This document shows, piece by piece, positions 38,801 through 52,606 of a DNA stretch of 64,000 nt; within the stretch, counting starts at the first letter, position 1; each line of letters starts with the position of its first letter. The position numbers and the translations under genes are program-made. Source of the stretch: Poronia punctata. Lineage: Eukaryota; Ascomycota; Sordariomycetes; Xylariales; Xylariaceae. The notes under the pieces were generated by a model. That model was not told the origin of the DNA, made no database searches, and was given only the letters and a program-made list of their open reading frames with translations. The stretch is from the NCBI GenBank assembly GCA_022579005.1, contig MU401598.1, forward strand, positions 37,567 through 101,566, written 5' to 3'.

Positions 38801-41800
38801 TTATAAGCACTATACTAAGTATAAAAAGCTATTAGGTTTTTATTTTCTTTAGCTATTTTAATTTAATAAAAAGGTTATTAAATATTTATTTTAGTAAATA
38901 TTTTAGCTTAAGCTAATTAGGTTAGCATTTTATTAATTAAAAAAAAAGTATTAGTTTTTTTAAGTAAGTATATTTAACTTATAATAATATATATATAGCT
39001 AAAGCAAGCTATTACCTTTTTAGGCAAAAAAGATAAAAGCTGCTTATAATATAGTTATTAGTTTAATAAACTTTTTTTATAAATTGTTTTAAATATAATT
39101 TTAATAAGTTTTAGCTTTTTTTAAAGTTATTTTATATAAAAAACTATATTTTAAAAATTCTAGTTTTTTATTTATAATAATATAATAATCTACTTTTACT
39201 TATTTAAGTAGCATTTTATTTAAACTAGCTTTACTAAATATATTTAAGTGTTTATAGTGTTATTTTAGTATAATTTATTTTACTAAATCTTATAAATCTT
39301 ATTAGTTAGCAAAAAGCATTTTTTTTTATAGTATTTAATAACTTGCTTTATTTTATATAAAAAAAGTATGTAGTATTTTATGTTTTTTTATTTAGTAAAT
39401 ATTATAAAAGCTTTAGCTATAAAAGTAAATATTTAAAAAGCATAATGTTTATATTATTTATAATTATTTTTTTTAACTTATATAGTTTTTAACTATTAGT
39501 TTTTTTTTGTTATTTTTTAGCAGCTTTAGTTAGTTTAGTAACTAAATAAGTTAATTATAATTTTTTTTATTTAAAATGCAGTTTATTTAGTTATATCTTT
39601 ATATTATATAATTTATACCTAAATTATTTTTTTAAACCTTAAAAGGTTTTAATATTATAATAAAATAAGTAGGTTTAAATTAAAGTTTAAAAAATTATAG
39701 TTTAAATTTTTTTACTTATAAGGATTTTTGCAATTTTTAAATTTATTATTAAATTAAAAAAAATAAATTTGTTTTTTATTTTTTTAGTTATTTTTTTATT
39801 ATATTATTTTTTATTTTTTGCTTTTATTAACTAGTTTTAATAATAAATATTAGCAGCAGCCTTAAAATATAAAATTAGGTTTTTTATAAAGTTTATAGCT
39901 ATTTTAAAAAGTTAGTATACTAGCTTTTAGTTATTTAAAAATAATAAACGTTTTTAATATAAGTTTATAAAAATATTATAGTATTAAAAAAACTTTTTTT
40001 TTAAAATTATATTATACTTTATATTAATAATAAAAAAAAGTATATTATATAATATATAACCTTATACTTTTAAATAAGCTTGCAATGCTTAATTTATATT
40101 TTATACGCTTTTTTTGTTATATTTTACTATTAGTGCAAGTTTAAAACTTATAATTTTTTTAGCTTAAAAATGTTTTAATATTTTAGTAGCAAAGCTTATA
40201 TTTAATATAAAATATAAATTTACTTTTATGTTTATAAAAGCTTTAGTACTTAAAGTATATTTATTGTTTATTATAGTATAGTTAACTATTAAAAGATTGC
40301 TTTTAAAAAGGTTTTTTAAAAAGTTAAATAAAATATTTTAATATGTTTTTATTTTTAAAGCTAATATAATACTATGCTTAAAATAAAAGTTTAATTTTTT
40401 TAAGCTAGTTTTTTTTTGTTTATTTAATAAATTTATAGCTTTTATAGCTTTAGCAATAATAAAACTAACTTAAGCAGTACTTAATTATTTAAATTTTGCT
40501 TTTTTAGCATAGTTACTGCTTTAGTGCTCTTATTTATAGTAAATAAAATACTATTTTTTAATAATTAATAATTTAGCTTACTTAAAATCTAGTTTAATAT
40601 AAATAGCACTATTTCTTTTAGTTTTTAAACTTAAAATCTTATAATAATTAATGTTTATTTTTTATTTTATAGTCTTTTTTTTTTTTATATATAGCTTTAG
40701 GTTTTATAGTAAATTTTTTAAGTTAAGCTATTGCTTTTTTTTTAAACTTAAGTTAAATATTTTTAAAATTAGCTTTTTATTTGCTTAAAAAGTTTTTATA
40801 TTGCTAATAATTAAAAATTTAAGCATATTTATAATATTATATAAAGGTAATAGTTAAGTTTACTTTTTTTAACAAGCAAAATATATTAAATTAGTTTAAT
40901 AATTTATTATATATATTATGCTTAAATTTTAATAAAAGTACTTTAGCTTAACTAGCTTATTTAGTAAATTTAATTTTAAAATTACTAAATTTATTTTTAT
41001 TAGCTATTTTAAAATCTTAGTACTTAATTTATATTGTTTTATACTTATTTAGATTATAGTACTATTAATAAAAGTGTTTTAATACCTTTTTTAAAGTTTT
41101 TAAAGTTAGTTTGCGTTTTTTTTTAATAAAATAAAAAATACTAATTTTTTAGCAGCTGTTCTTTTTATTTAACTTATAATATAAATACTTTTATTATTAT
41201 TATTAATAAAATAATTATAGTTTCGTTTTAATTTTCTTTTTAATAGCATATACTAATATTTAAATTAAACTTTAAGCTTTTTATTTATTTTATTGCTAAT
41301 AAAAATAAAAAGTAAGTTTATTTTTGCTATTTGTTTGTTTTTTATTTTAAATTTATATAATTTATTAAATTTTAAAGTAAACTAATAAAATTAGTTTATT
41401 AAAGCAACAGCAGCTATAATTATAATTTAATTTTTTAAAGCTATATTAGTTTTTTTTAACTTTTATGCTTTTTTTTGCTAAGCTATACTAGTAATATGTT
41501 TTTTTTTAAAATTTTAGTTTTAAAAAGCTTAACTAAGCTTAATAGCTTAAGCTTATATTATTACTATGTTTTTATTTAATAACCTTACTATATTATATAG
41601 TTTTTTATTAATAAATAGCGCTATTTATAATATTAACAACTTATATTTAAATTTTTAAAATATAATTTTTTAATTTTTAGTTACTATTTTAATAAACTTT
41701 TTTTTATTTATTAAGCTATAAAAGTTAAAATATGCTTAAATACTATTTAAAGTTATAGCTTTAAATAGTATTGCAAAAGTTTATTTTTTTTTAACAAAGT

Positions 41801-42290
41801 AAGTAGTATTAGCTTTTATTTACATTTATAGTTTTTAGTTTATTTATTTCTTAGTAATTAAAAACCGGGCTTAAATAAATGCTTTATTACTTACAACTTT
41901 TATAAAGTAATTAAAAAAAGTTAAAGCTGCTTTAATTTTTTAAAAATTATTTTTTTTATTTAGTTTATATTTTTTAGTATAAAAAGTTGTTAGTTTATAA
42001 GCAAAATAAACAAAGTTTTTAAATATTTACTATATTAGTTTTTTATATTTTTTTAAGTTTTAAAGCTTTATACTTTAAAAATTGTTTAAGTTAAACTAAA
42101 CTTAACGTTTAGCTTTAAAAGTATATAAGCTTTTAAAAGTAATAACTAAAAAATATACTTTATTTAGCATAGTATTATAAAAAGTTATTAAAAACTAAAT
42201 ATTTATTATATTTAGTTTAGTAGATTTTAATATATTAAGTAGTAAAATAATTATAGTTTTTTTAAATAGTTAATATAATAACTTTTAAAT

Positions 42291-42586
42291 TATAATAAAA
42301 TTAAAAAAATAACTAGTATAAAAACTAATATATACTTTATGTTAATAATAAAATTTAAAAGTAAAGAATTAAAAACTAAAATATATAAAACAGTATTATT
42401 TATACTTATTTATATTTTCTTTATCTTAGGTTTTTACTATAGCCCTTGCTTAAAGTTTAATTATAGTTACTACCTTTTGCTATAAGCCCTTAACAAAAAG
42501 GTAGTAAGTACGATCCTATATCTATAGGATTAATAGAATTAATTAGATTAATTAATTTAGGGACTAGGGACCACCTTTCTATTACA
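42291..42586 (+). repeat. Element B right LTR
   Basis: The outer end keeps GGGACTAGGGACCACC and GTACGATCC, which are A/T-only in the left LTR. Ends in CA directly before the TTAAT target copy. Confidence 0.87.
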
Positions 42587-45500
42587 TTAATAGCTAAATT
42601 ACTATGCTTACTAAAAAAAAAGCTTATAAACAAGACTTTTATAAGTTAAAAGATTTTTAAGCTAATAAAAGTATAAATTTAAAATTAATACTATAAAACT
42701 ATTAAAGTTATATTTGCTTTAAATAGTTTTTAAAAAGTAACTAACGCTAGCTATAAGTTTATTTAAAATTAAATTAATACTTTTATTAAGCTATTAATTA
42801 TTTTAGCAATTAAAGCATAGCTAAAAGCTAAGCTTAAAAATTAGTTAAAAAATGCTTAAAAGCTTATTTAAAAAATTAAGCAACTTTTTATATTATTAAA
42901 CATTATTATTAATATTACTATGTTAATAAAATACTGCTATTTACTTAAATAAGCTACTTAATAAAAGGTAAAAATAAATAAATAATATAAAAAATAGCAT
43001 ATAAGCTATAATAAAGCTAAAATAGCTAGTTTTTTAAAAGTATAAAAAAAGCTTATAACTAAAAGTTAGCTTAAAGCTATTAAAGTATAAATTGCTTTTA
43101 AATAAGCTAGGCAACAGCTTTATTAGCATACTATAAATAAGCAACTAAAATATTTACTTATTATGCTTATAAAATACTTTAACGTTTTTAATACTTTTAT
43201 TAATAAAAAAGTAATTAAAAGGAAAAAAAACTAGTATAGCGCTTTTATTACTACTAAAAACAATTTTGCGTTTAAATTAAATAATAAAGCTAAAAGAAAT
43301 TTAAAAGCTTTAAGCATTAGTATTTTTACTTACTAAACTTTAAAAAAAGCATTAGTAAGCGCTATATAAATATAGTTAGCTAAAGCTATTAGTTATTAAA
43401 TTAATTACTTATAATAAAGTTAAGCTTAAAAAAAGTATAGCTAAAAAAATTAAATAATACTATAAGCTTATATGCTAAAAAAACTTATACTAAAAAATTA
43501 ATTTTAAAAGTTTTAAAGTTAAAAAAGTAAACTTAAAATTTAAAAAATTAAAAAGCTAAAATAATAAATCTAATAAGTAGCTTAATATAAACTTAGTATA
43601 TATTATTATTAATTACTTTCTTATTACCTTATAAAAATTTAAAACTTATACTACTTTTAATAATAATTTTTTTTAATAGTACTATTTTTAATAACTATAA
43701 AGCTGTTTATATTATTAACTAAATTAAGCTTTTAAAGATTAACTTTATTACTTTTATTAAAAATAGTAATATTATTATAGCAAGCTTAGAAACTTTTTTT
43801 ATTTAGTATAAAGGTTATAAAATTATAAAAAGTCTATTAAATAGTATAAGCAAAAAAAATACTAATATATTAATTTTAAAAAATATAGCTTTAGTTAAAA
43901 GATTTTTTATAAATATTATATTAAAAGCAAGGTTGCTTAAAAAAAGCGTTTAGTATTATAAATTAGATTATATTTTACGTTTTAAAAATCTTATATTAAG
44001 CGTTATTATTTAAAAATTAAAAAATAGTATAAAATAACCTTTTCTAAATATAAGCTTATTTATTATTACTTTTTAAGTTTTTTAATAACTAAACTAGTTT
44101 TTATTAATTTTAAAATTTATTTTAATATAGTAAAACTAATTACTATTGTTTTATATAAGCAACCTTAATACTTTTTAGCTAAGTTACTTAAAGTATATAA
44201 AGCTTTAAAAAACTTATAGTATAAAAAATTAAAATATTTTAGGCTTAAACTTTTATAAGCATTAGTTTACTAGGCTAAAAGTATAAAAATTAATAAAATT
44301 AAGCATATAAAGTATAAAGCGTATACTTAAATATATGCTATATAAGTAATCTTTTAAAAGCTTTTAAAAAAGCGCATAGTGCGCCTTTACTAGCAGATTT
44401 TTTAAAATCTTTTTAATTACTTTATAAAATATAATAGTTTTTAATATAAGTTATTAGTAAAAAATAAGTATAGTAATTACTTATACTTTAAAGCTTTAAT
44501 TTTAAAAAACTAGCTGCTTATAATTAATACTATTTAATTAATAAATTAATAAATTAATAAATTAAATAGTAATTTAAATTATTAATTTGCTATATATATA
44601 ATAATAATAAAAAAGCAATAATTTATAATTTATAAACTATAGTATATAAGCGCTAAGCTAGTAAAAAAAAGATTATTTTAAAAGGTTTTTTTATATACGT
44701 TAAAAAGCTTATTAAAAGCAAGTTGTTTTAACGGATTATAGCTAAAAGCAGCTTATATAGCTATTTAGCTATATAACTAAAGCTTTTTAAAAGCTAATAA
44801 CTTATATTTACTTATAAAAGTGCTTTATTTATAATTTTAGCAGTACTATTAATAGTACTTACTAGCTTAAATAGTTAATAAGTTAGTAAATTTTAAGCTA
44901 AGCTAAAGCTTAGTTAAAGTTTATAAATATAAAGCATACTTTATAAAGCATAATAAACTTATTACTTATAAAAAGCAAAACTATAAAATAAAAGCAAAAG
45001 CTTATATAAATTATTTAATAAAATATAAAGTAATAAATTTATATAAAATCTAAATTTTAATAATTAATAAAATTATTATTATATAAAATATTTAATTTAA
45101 TAAAAAGCTTTTTTATAATATATAAGCAAAGCTATAGCTTAATAAAAGTATATAAAAAATAGTTAAGTAGCTTATTATATTAAATAAACAAATTTTTAAT
45201 TTAGTAAACTTATAAAGCGTTAAGGTTACTATATAAAGCAAAAATAGTACTAGCGCTTTAAAATTTGGAAAAATAAAAAGTATATAACTACTAGCTAACT
45301 TATTAATTAAAAGCTAATTAAAAAAGTATAAATTAAAAGTAAACGCTTTTAAAAAGCATATAAAAGCTAGCAATATTATTTTTTATTAATTAAATATAAA
45401 AACTTATAACTTTTTAATTATTTTTAAAGTTAAAAAAATAACTAAGTAAAGTAAAAGATTTATTAAAAGTTATAAAGCTTATATTTATACTTAGTAATAT

Positions 45501-48500
45501 ATAAAAAAAGCTAAAAACAAGTAGTATAACTACTTAAAAAAAAGTATTTAAAGTTAAAACTAAAAAGTATACTTATTAAAAATAGCTACTTTAAAATTTT
45601 TAAAATTAAAAAACTTTACTTAAAATATTATTATAGTTATTAAATAAGTAAATTTAGCAAAATTAATAGCTTTAAAAAACTTAAAAAAATTAATTATTAA
45701 CTTAAAAAAATTAATTACTTAGTTAAAAAAAAATTTAACTATAAAAAGCTATTAAGTAATAAAAAGTTTATAGCTTGCTTATAAATAAAATTAGCTAAGA
45801 ATTTAAAGCTTGCTTACTAATTAACTTAATTATAAAGTATTTGCTTTTATTTAAAAAATATATTAAAAATAAAAAATATATACTTTAAATAATTATAACT
45901 AGTTTAACTTTTTAAAAATTTACTTTATAAAGCTAAAAAAAATAATTTAAAAAAGTAATAAAAAGCATTATATTTTATATATAGTAATTATAGCTACTAT
46001 AAATTAACGTTAAGCTAACTACTTAAAAGCTGCTTTTAAACACTTTAAAATTAATAAAAAAAACTTAACTAAGCTACTATTAAAGTTTTAGTATAAGCTT
46101 TTTAAACATTTATTAAAAAATTAATTTTAAGCAAATATAGTAAAAAAAATTAAAAACTTATAAAAACTAAGTACTATAAAAAAATTATAAAAGTTATTAT
46201 AAAGTATAAGCTATTACTTTTAAAATAAATATTTAATTATAAATTTAATAGTTAAAAGTATTTAAATATATATAAAGCATATTTTATAGTTAAAAGTAAT
46301 TTTTAATAAGCTAATATGCTTTAATTTACTTATATAATAACGCTTATAGCTTAAACGCTATGCTTTATAATAGTTTTAATAGCTTACTATAACTTAAAAG
46401 TTAAATAATTTAATATAATAAGCGCTTTTTTTAATATAAGCAAAAAAAATTAAAAGCTTATAGCTTATAAGTTATTTAATAGGTTTAAAAATAAAAATAT
46501 AGTAATATTGTTTAAAAAAGTATTATATAAGCTAAAAGATTTGCTATTACTTTAGTATTAAAGATTTGTATATACTTTTTACTTATATAATATAAATGCT
46601 TTAATTAAAAAACTTTGTTTTTTTTATACTTAAAATTAAGCTATTTTTATTATTTTTTATATAAACAACTTCTTAGTGCTATATTGTTTAAAGTAAAAAG
46701 CTAAAGTATAAAAGATTATTAACTAAATTAAAAAAATATATAAGCTTAAAAAGCAAAAAAATATAAGCTAGTTTTTAAGTATAAAGATTACTAAAAATTA
46801 TAAAAATTAAAAACTATTTTTAAGCTATAATTAATATATTAAAAAGATTATAAAAAAGTATTACTTAGTAAATAATAGTTAAATTTTAGCTACTTTATTA
46901 CTATTTTAAAAGCTTAAAAAGTACATAAAAAAAGTAACTAAAGCGTAAATAATTTTTTTTAAAAGCTTATAAATTTAATTTTATATACTATAATAATAAT
47001 TTAACTAAATATAGCATTTATAGCTTTATAGCTATTAAAATTTTTAACTAATTTAAGTGCAAAGCATACTAAAGTAATAAAATAAATAACTTAATACTTA
47101 TACTATATTTAAAACTTAAAAACTATATATATTATTTATAATTAAAGCATATAAGCTTTATTAATTGCTAAAAATATATTTTTTATAAATAATCTTAATA
47201 CTAAAAAATCTTTTTATAAGTATATTATATTTTTATTTAAAAATATAATTAGTTAAAAAGCTATATAATAAAGCATAGTTACTATTTTTATTACTAAAGT
47301 AAAAATTTATATATTAGTACTTATAGCTAAAAAAATTATAGCATTAAAAAAGTTATTGAATAATATTTAGCTAAACTTAGGTTAAGCGCTTATAATTAAC
47401 TTAAATAATTAATAAACAATTTACTTAGTAGTAAAAAAGCATAACTATATAAAAACTTATTTATACTATATAAATATTTAAAATATATAAATTAAATAAA
47501 AATATAAAAAAAGCTTATTTTAAATAATATACTTTTTTATAAATTAAATACTTGCTAATAAACTTATAAAAACTTTTTTTATATTAAATTTAAATACTTT
47601 AAAGCTTTAATTAACTTATAATATATAAATTTTATAATTAAAAAAAAGCAAAAAAAGTACTAAAAATAAAATTAATTAATATAAGCTTAAAAGCTTGCTT
47701 AAATAAAAAGTTAAATAATTTTAAAAATTATAAAGCAATTTTTTTTATTTTATTTATTTAAATAAAACAAAAAAAATAGCGTACTATAGCGTACGCAACT
47801 TTAATATTAACTAAAAGCTTATTAATACTAATAAAAGTAAAAGCAAAAGTAAAAGTATTAAAAAAAAGCGTACTAAAAAGTAAATAGTTAAAGTTAAACT
47901 GCTTTTTTAAAATGCTTAAAGCAATATAAATTGCTATTTATATATATTTCTTTAGCTTATAATTAACTATATTAGTATAAAAATTATTAAATATAAATAT
48001 TAATATTTATATATAGCTTACTATATTTATAACTAATAAATTTTTTTTTTTAAAAAAATATTAAAAAGCAAAAAAAGAATATAAAAAAAGCTATATAAGC
48101 AATTAATATATATTATATATAATTTAAAAAAATTATATAACTTAATAAAAATTACTTATATAAAGTAATAAAAGTACTTAAAAGTATAAAAATAATAAGA
48201 AATATTAGTAATTATATTATAATAATTACTATTTTAGCTTACTATAGCAAACTAGTAATAATTTAAATATAAAAAAGCATAACAGCTAGCTTTTTTAAAG
48301 CGCTTTTTAGTTTTAAAAAAGCTTTTATAAGCTTTTTTTTTATTTTTAGCTTTACTTTTACTTTTATTTTTATGCTTAAAGGCAACTAAAAAGCTTAAAC
48401 TAGCTTTAAAAAAGCAAAGCTGCTACTAAGTAGTTACTTAGCTTTTTTTTTTTTTTTTTACTTTTTTTTTAACTTTTTTTTTTAACTTTTTTTTTACTAA

Positions 48501-49288
48501 CTAAGCTTAAAAGCTTAAATAATAAGTAAGCAAAAAGTATAAAGAAACTTAGCAAAAAAGTAAACAATAAACTAAAGGTTGCGCTTTTTTAAAGCGCTAA
48601 AGCAGCTATTTTAATAGCAAAGAAAAATTAACTACTAAAAATAAGCTACTACTTATTAATATAAATACTTACTATATTATAAAAAATTATATTACTACTT
48701 ATAAAAGCGTAAAGGTTTTAGCTGCTAGCTTTTTAAAAGTATTAGCTATTTTGTTTTATTTTAAAAAATACTAAAAAAGTTAACAAAGCACTTAAAACAC
48801 TACTAATAAATTAATTATAAAAAGTAATAAGTACTTATAACAACTAGCAAAAAGTTTTTTTTAAAATAATAATATATTTAATTAACTATTACTATATTAA
48901 AATGCTTTAAAAGTATATAAAGCTATTAATTTATAAAATTTACTTATAAAAAGGTATAAGCGCATTATTAAAAAAAAAGCAAAAAAAGCAAAAAAATTAT
49001 AAAAAAGGTTAGGTAATAAAGTATATTTTAAAAAGCTTTTACTTTTTTTTACTTAATAGCCTTTATAGCACTACTATTTATAACTACTTATATAATAACG
49101 TAAAAAGATATTAACTTAAACTTTATAATTAATTAAAAATAGTTTATAATGCAAAAATAAAAGCATTTCTAATTTTTTATTTTGCTAACTACTTACTTAA
49201 AAAATACTAACTTTATATATAAACATTTTATTTATACTTATATATTTAAACAGCCTTATTATCTACTAAGTAATTAAGCTAAAAAGTA

Positions 49289-49538
49289 TATTATAAATAA
49301 GTAAGTTTATAAGCACTTAGTACTTTACTTAGCAAATCTTATAGCTAACTAATAACTATAGCTATGTTTTTAATAAATATAAAAAAAGATCTTTTATCTT
49401 ATACTATATATTAGTTTTTTAAATTTATAAGGTTATATAACAATATACTAAATTAACTATATTATATAAACTTTAATCGCTTTTATATACAAGCACTAAT
49501 TTGTCTTCCTAATTTAATTAACTCTTACCTCTGCAAAA
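49289..49538 (+). repeat. Element C right LTR (250 bp)
   Basis: Same length as the left LTR. The inner start is fully decayed, while the outer end keeps TTTGTCTTCC and CTCTTACCTCTGC, which the left copy has as TTTGTTTTTT and CTTTTACTTTTAT. Confidence 0.88.
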
Positions 49539-49543
49539 TTAAT

Positions 49544-51493
49544 TATATTATATATAAAAAGCAATTTATTAAAGATAATAAGTTATTAAACTAAATAAAA
49601 TTAATATAAGGTCTATATAGTAAAGAAAATACAGTTATAATAAAAACACTTTTAAAAGAAAATAAGCTTTTACTAAGAGGTTTTATTTATTTATTTAGTA
49701 CTAAAAAAAACTATAAATAAAGATTCTTTTATATATATAATAAAATTAATTATATATTTTCTTATTATTAACTAAGTATTAATAATTAAAAGTTTTATAT
49801 ATTAAGTATTATTATTAAAGTATAATAAATATAATAATTTAGCTATTATAGTAATAATTATAAAAGTTATATTAACTTGTTTAAAAATATTAATATTTAA
49901 AATAAAAGATTTAAATTTAAAACTAAACTTTTAAGCTATAAAAATAAACTAACTTTAAAAATTAAAGTTTATAGCTATTTTTTTATAAATAAAGCAGTTT
50001 ATATTTATATAGTGTTAACTTTATTAAAAGTAAAACTAAAGTAAACAAATAATAATTAATCTACTTTTATATAACTTTTAAAATAATGCTTTATAAGTTT
50101 TTATATTTAGCTATAATTAATATTAGCTACTTTTTTATATAAAAAGTATTAAAATGTTAATTTATTAATAGCAACTTATATTATACCTTAAAAGTTAAGT
50201 ATAAATGCTTTATATGTTTTATTTTAAGCAATTAAAGCAAGTTTTATCTTTAAAACCTTAAAATATACTTATATAATAATAATATATAAAAAGTATTTTT
50301 ATTAAGTTTTATTTTAAATTTATTTTATATAAACTAAAGCTTATTAAAAAGTACTTTAAATAATTTAAAGTTTAACGTTTTTAGGTTTTTTATTTAACTT
50401 ATATAAAGCTTATTATAATTTAATTAGTTTAATATATTAATATAGGATTATTTTATATAATTTTAAAATATTATTAAAAAATAGCATAGTATTATATTTT
50501 ATAAATATAAACTTTTTAATATATTGTATTAAAATTATATACTTTATTATAAAGATATTATATAGTTATTCTATATAATTTTAATATTTTTACTATATAT
50601 TATAAAGTATTATAAATAGTTTAAGCTTTATATATTTATTATATAACATATTTTAAAAAAACCTATTTAATAAATAAGGTTTTATAACTAGTAATTAAGT
50701 AGTTATAAATTAAATAAAAAGTAGTACATTAAAATTAATTAGTTATACTTAGCTAATTAACTTAACCTTGCTATATTTTTATTATTTTTATTATAATTTA
50801 TCTATAAAATTTACTATATTAATTTATAGTTTTTAAACACTTAACTATACTTTATATACTATAGTTAACTTATAGTTTTAAATTTATTGCTATTATAAAA
50901 TAAAGCAGTTTTATATAAAAATTAAAAGTTAAAGCTTATTTTTTATATTTCTTTTAATTTATTTATTTATTTAAAAATGCTATAAGCTATAATTTTCTTT
51001 TTATATTTTCTTTATATAAAGCCTTTTAAGTTAATTATAATTAAAGCAGCTAAAAAACTATATTAATATATAAAGTATAAATTAGCTATTAAAAACCTAA
51101 TAAATACTTTGTTTATTAAAGTAAATTAGCTTACTTATTATAACTTTAATATTTAAAGCTGCGTTTTTAATAATAGTGTTATTATTAGTTTTTTATAGCT
51201 TATTTAATTTATATACTTATATTTATATAAATAATAATTAATTAAAATATATATATTATAATATATTAATATTAATAATAGTTTTTATATAATTTAAATA
51301 ATAGCTAACTAAATATTTTTAATACTAGCTTTTAAAATTAAATAACCTTTAAAGTTATTATATATAGCTTAGCTTTTAAATTATCTAGTTATAATTTTAT
51401 TTATTTAATATTTTAATATGTTATATTTAATTTATACATTTTTAAATAAGAACTTGTAAACAATCAGTTATCTTTAAAACTCAGTATAACTAA
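49544..51493. other. AT-rich tract containing a solo LTR
   Basis: About 1.9 kb of RIP-like DNA between element C and the SDR gene. Apart from the solo LTR at about 50639-50842 I can identify nothing. Composition returns to normal abruptly at about 51480, next to the SDR stop codon. Confidence 0.6.
50639..50842 (+). repeat. Solo LTR of the element A family, heavily decayed
   Basis: It shares with the 199-bp LTRs of element A, in order, TATAACATATT, AACCTATT, TAAATTAAATAAAAA, CTAATTAACTTAACCTTGCTA, TCTATAAAATTTACTA and TTATAGT. No second copy or internal region is visible nearby, so it is a solo LTR, likely left by LTR-LTR recombination. Confidence 0.7.
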
Positions 51494-52606
51494 CTATTCT
51501 TTTAGCAGTATATCAATATAGTAATCATCTTGCAGCTCTTTGCTTAGCTGGTCTTTAATTATGTTATGCGTCAATTGCATAAGCCTATCAGCCAGCGCAT
51601 CATCCTGTGCCATTTTGTCACCAGTCTCTGGGACAGCTGGTGGACAGATATACTGACCCGAAACTTTTATCACGGTTGCTGCGAAAATGGCCGGCGTAGC
51701 ACCTTCAAACTGATCCTTCTTGAATGGCTCCATGCCCAGCGCCATAGCATAACCACCGAGGGGAAAGGGTTCAAATATGTCTTGCTTGCTTTGTTTCGTA
51801 CTAACAAAGCCAGGATGAGTTGAATTCATCAGAATGTTAGGATGACCCGCCCTGGTTACCTTCCTTGCAAAGTAGCGCGAGTAGAGCATGTTTGCCAGTT
51901 TGCTACGACCGTACTGCGGGTTTGGCCCTAGGTCTCGATTTAACTCGTCAAGGCTTTCGAATCTGGTATCGCCTGGCGCTTGACGGTGGGCATTGCTCGC
52001 CTGGTTCACAATTCGAACAACGTTGCCCTTTGACGCCGTTTTCTTCATCAATGGCAAAAGGCGGGAAGTCAAGACGACGTGGCCCATGTGGTTTAAAGCC
52101 ATGTGTCGGTCTACTCCGTATTCAGTTAATTGATATGTCATGATCCCCCTGCCGGCATTGTTGATCAAGATGTCAAGCCTGCCGGTGTCTTTCTGGATCT
52201 CATCTGCCACCTTCATCGTTCTTCCCCAGTCAGTCAGATCGCACTGGAACCAAACGGTCTTGTCTGCAGCACCCTGTCCAATATCTTTGGCAATTGCATC
52301 TTTAGCACCCTTAACAACCGATTCCGACACGGAGAGGATATAAATCTTGGCGATATTGTGCTTCAGCAATGTGCTAGTTATTCCGTACCCTATCCCTTCG
52401 CTACCTCCCGTTACAACAGCCACCTTCCCGGTCAGGTCAGGGACGTCGTCTAGGTTGAATTGATCTTGACAAAGCCAACGTCAACAAATATTTGATCCTA
52501 GTATTATTGTCTATCCTGGACAACAACCACCAGCGACTTTATAACACAAACGATAGCCGCAGAGGAGGGTGGATGGCGATCAGCTCTACTTACGAGTTGC
52601 AAGCAT
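51494..52606 (-). CDS. Short-chain dehydrogenase/reductase (SDR)
   Basis: An NAD(P)-dependent oxidoreductase of the classical SDR fold. Proposed exons on the minus strand are 52606-52594 and 52464-51494, giving 327 residues. The 13-nt first exon (MLATH..., donor GTAAGT) joins through a 129-nt intron ending CAAG to HQFNLDDVPDLTGKVAVVTGG. Without it no ATG precedes the nucleotide-binding site and the frame meets a stop. Seen: cofactor motif TGGSEGIG (about 22-29), the NNAG motif, catalytic Ser in VNQAS, and YGRSK as the Y-x-x-x-K pair (about 188-192). The sequence resembles fungal retinol-dehydrogenase-like SDRs; the substrate is unknown. The stop codon lies almost on the border of the AT-rich block. 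Confidence 0.92.

Larger units (their letters stand above)
35503..42586 (+). mobile_element. Element B: RIP-decayed LTR retrotransposon nested in C
   Basis: A 7.08-kb element with LTRs 35503-35807 (305 bp) and 42291-42586 (296 bp; the 9-bp difference is an expanded AATTAATAA tract). Flanking duplication is TTAAT (35498-35502 and 42587-42591). LTR ends form the short inverted repeat TGTAATA...TATTACA, fully kept at the right end (CTATTACA) and changed to TATAATAA at the starts. The interior is saturated with TA. Coding strand and class cannot be read. Confidence 0.87.
34946..49538 (+). mobile_element. Element C: RIP-decayed LTR retrotransposon hosting element B
   Basis: Two 250-bp direct LTRs (34946-35195 and 49289-49538) flanked by TTAAT (34941-34945 and 49539-49543). 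Without element B and one target copy, C is about 7.5 kb, a normal retrotransposon size. The interior (35196-35502 and 42587-49288) is A+T-saturated with no surviving frame, so class and coding strand are unknown; the plus sign is nominal. The right-hand LTR boundary is set by the end of alignment and the TTAAT repeat. Confidence 0.85.
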
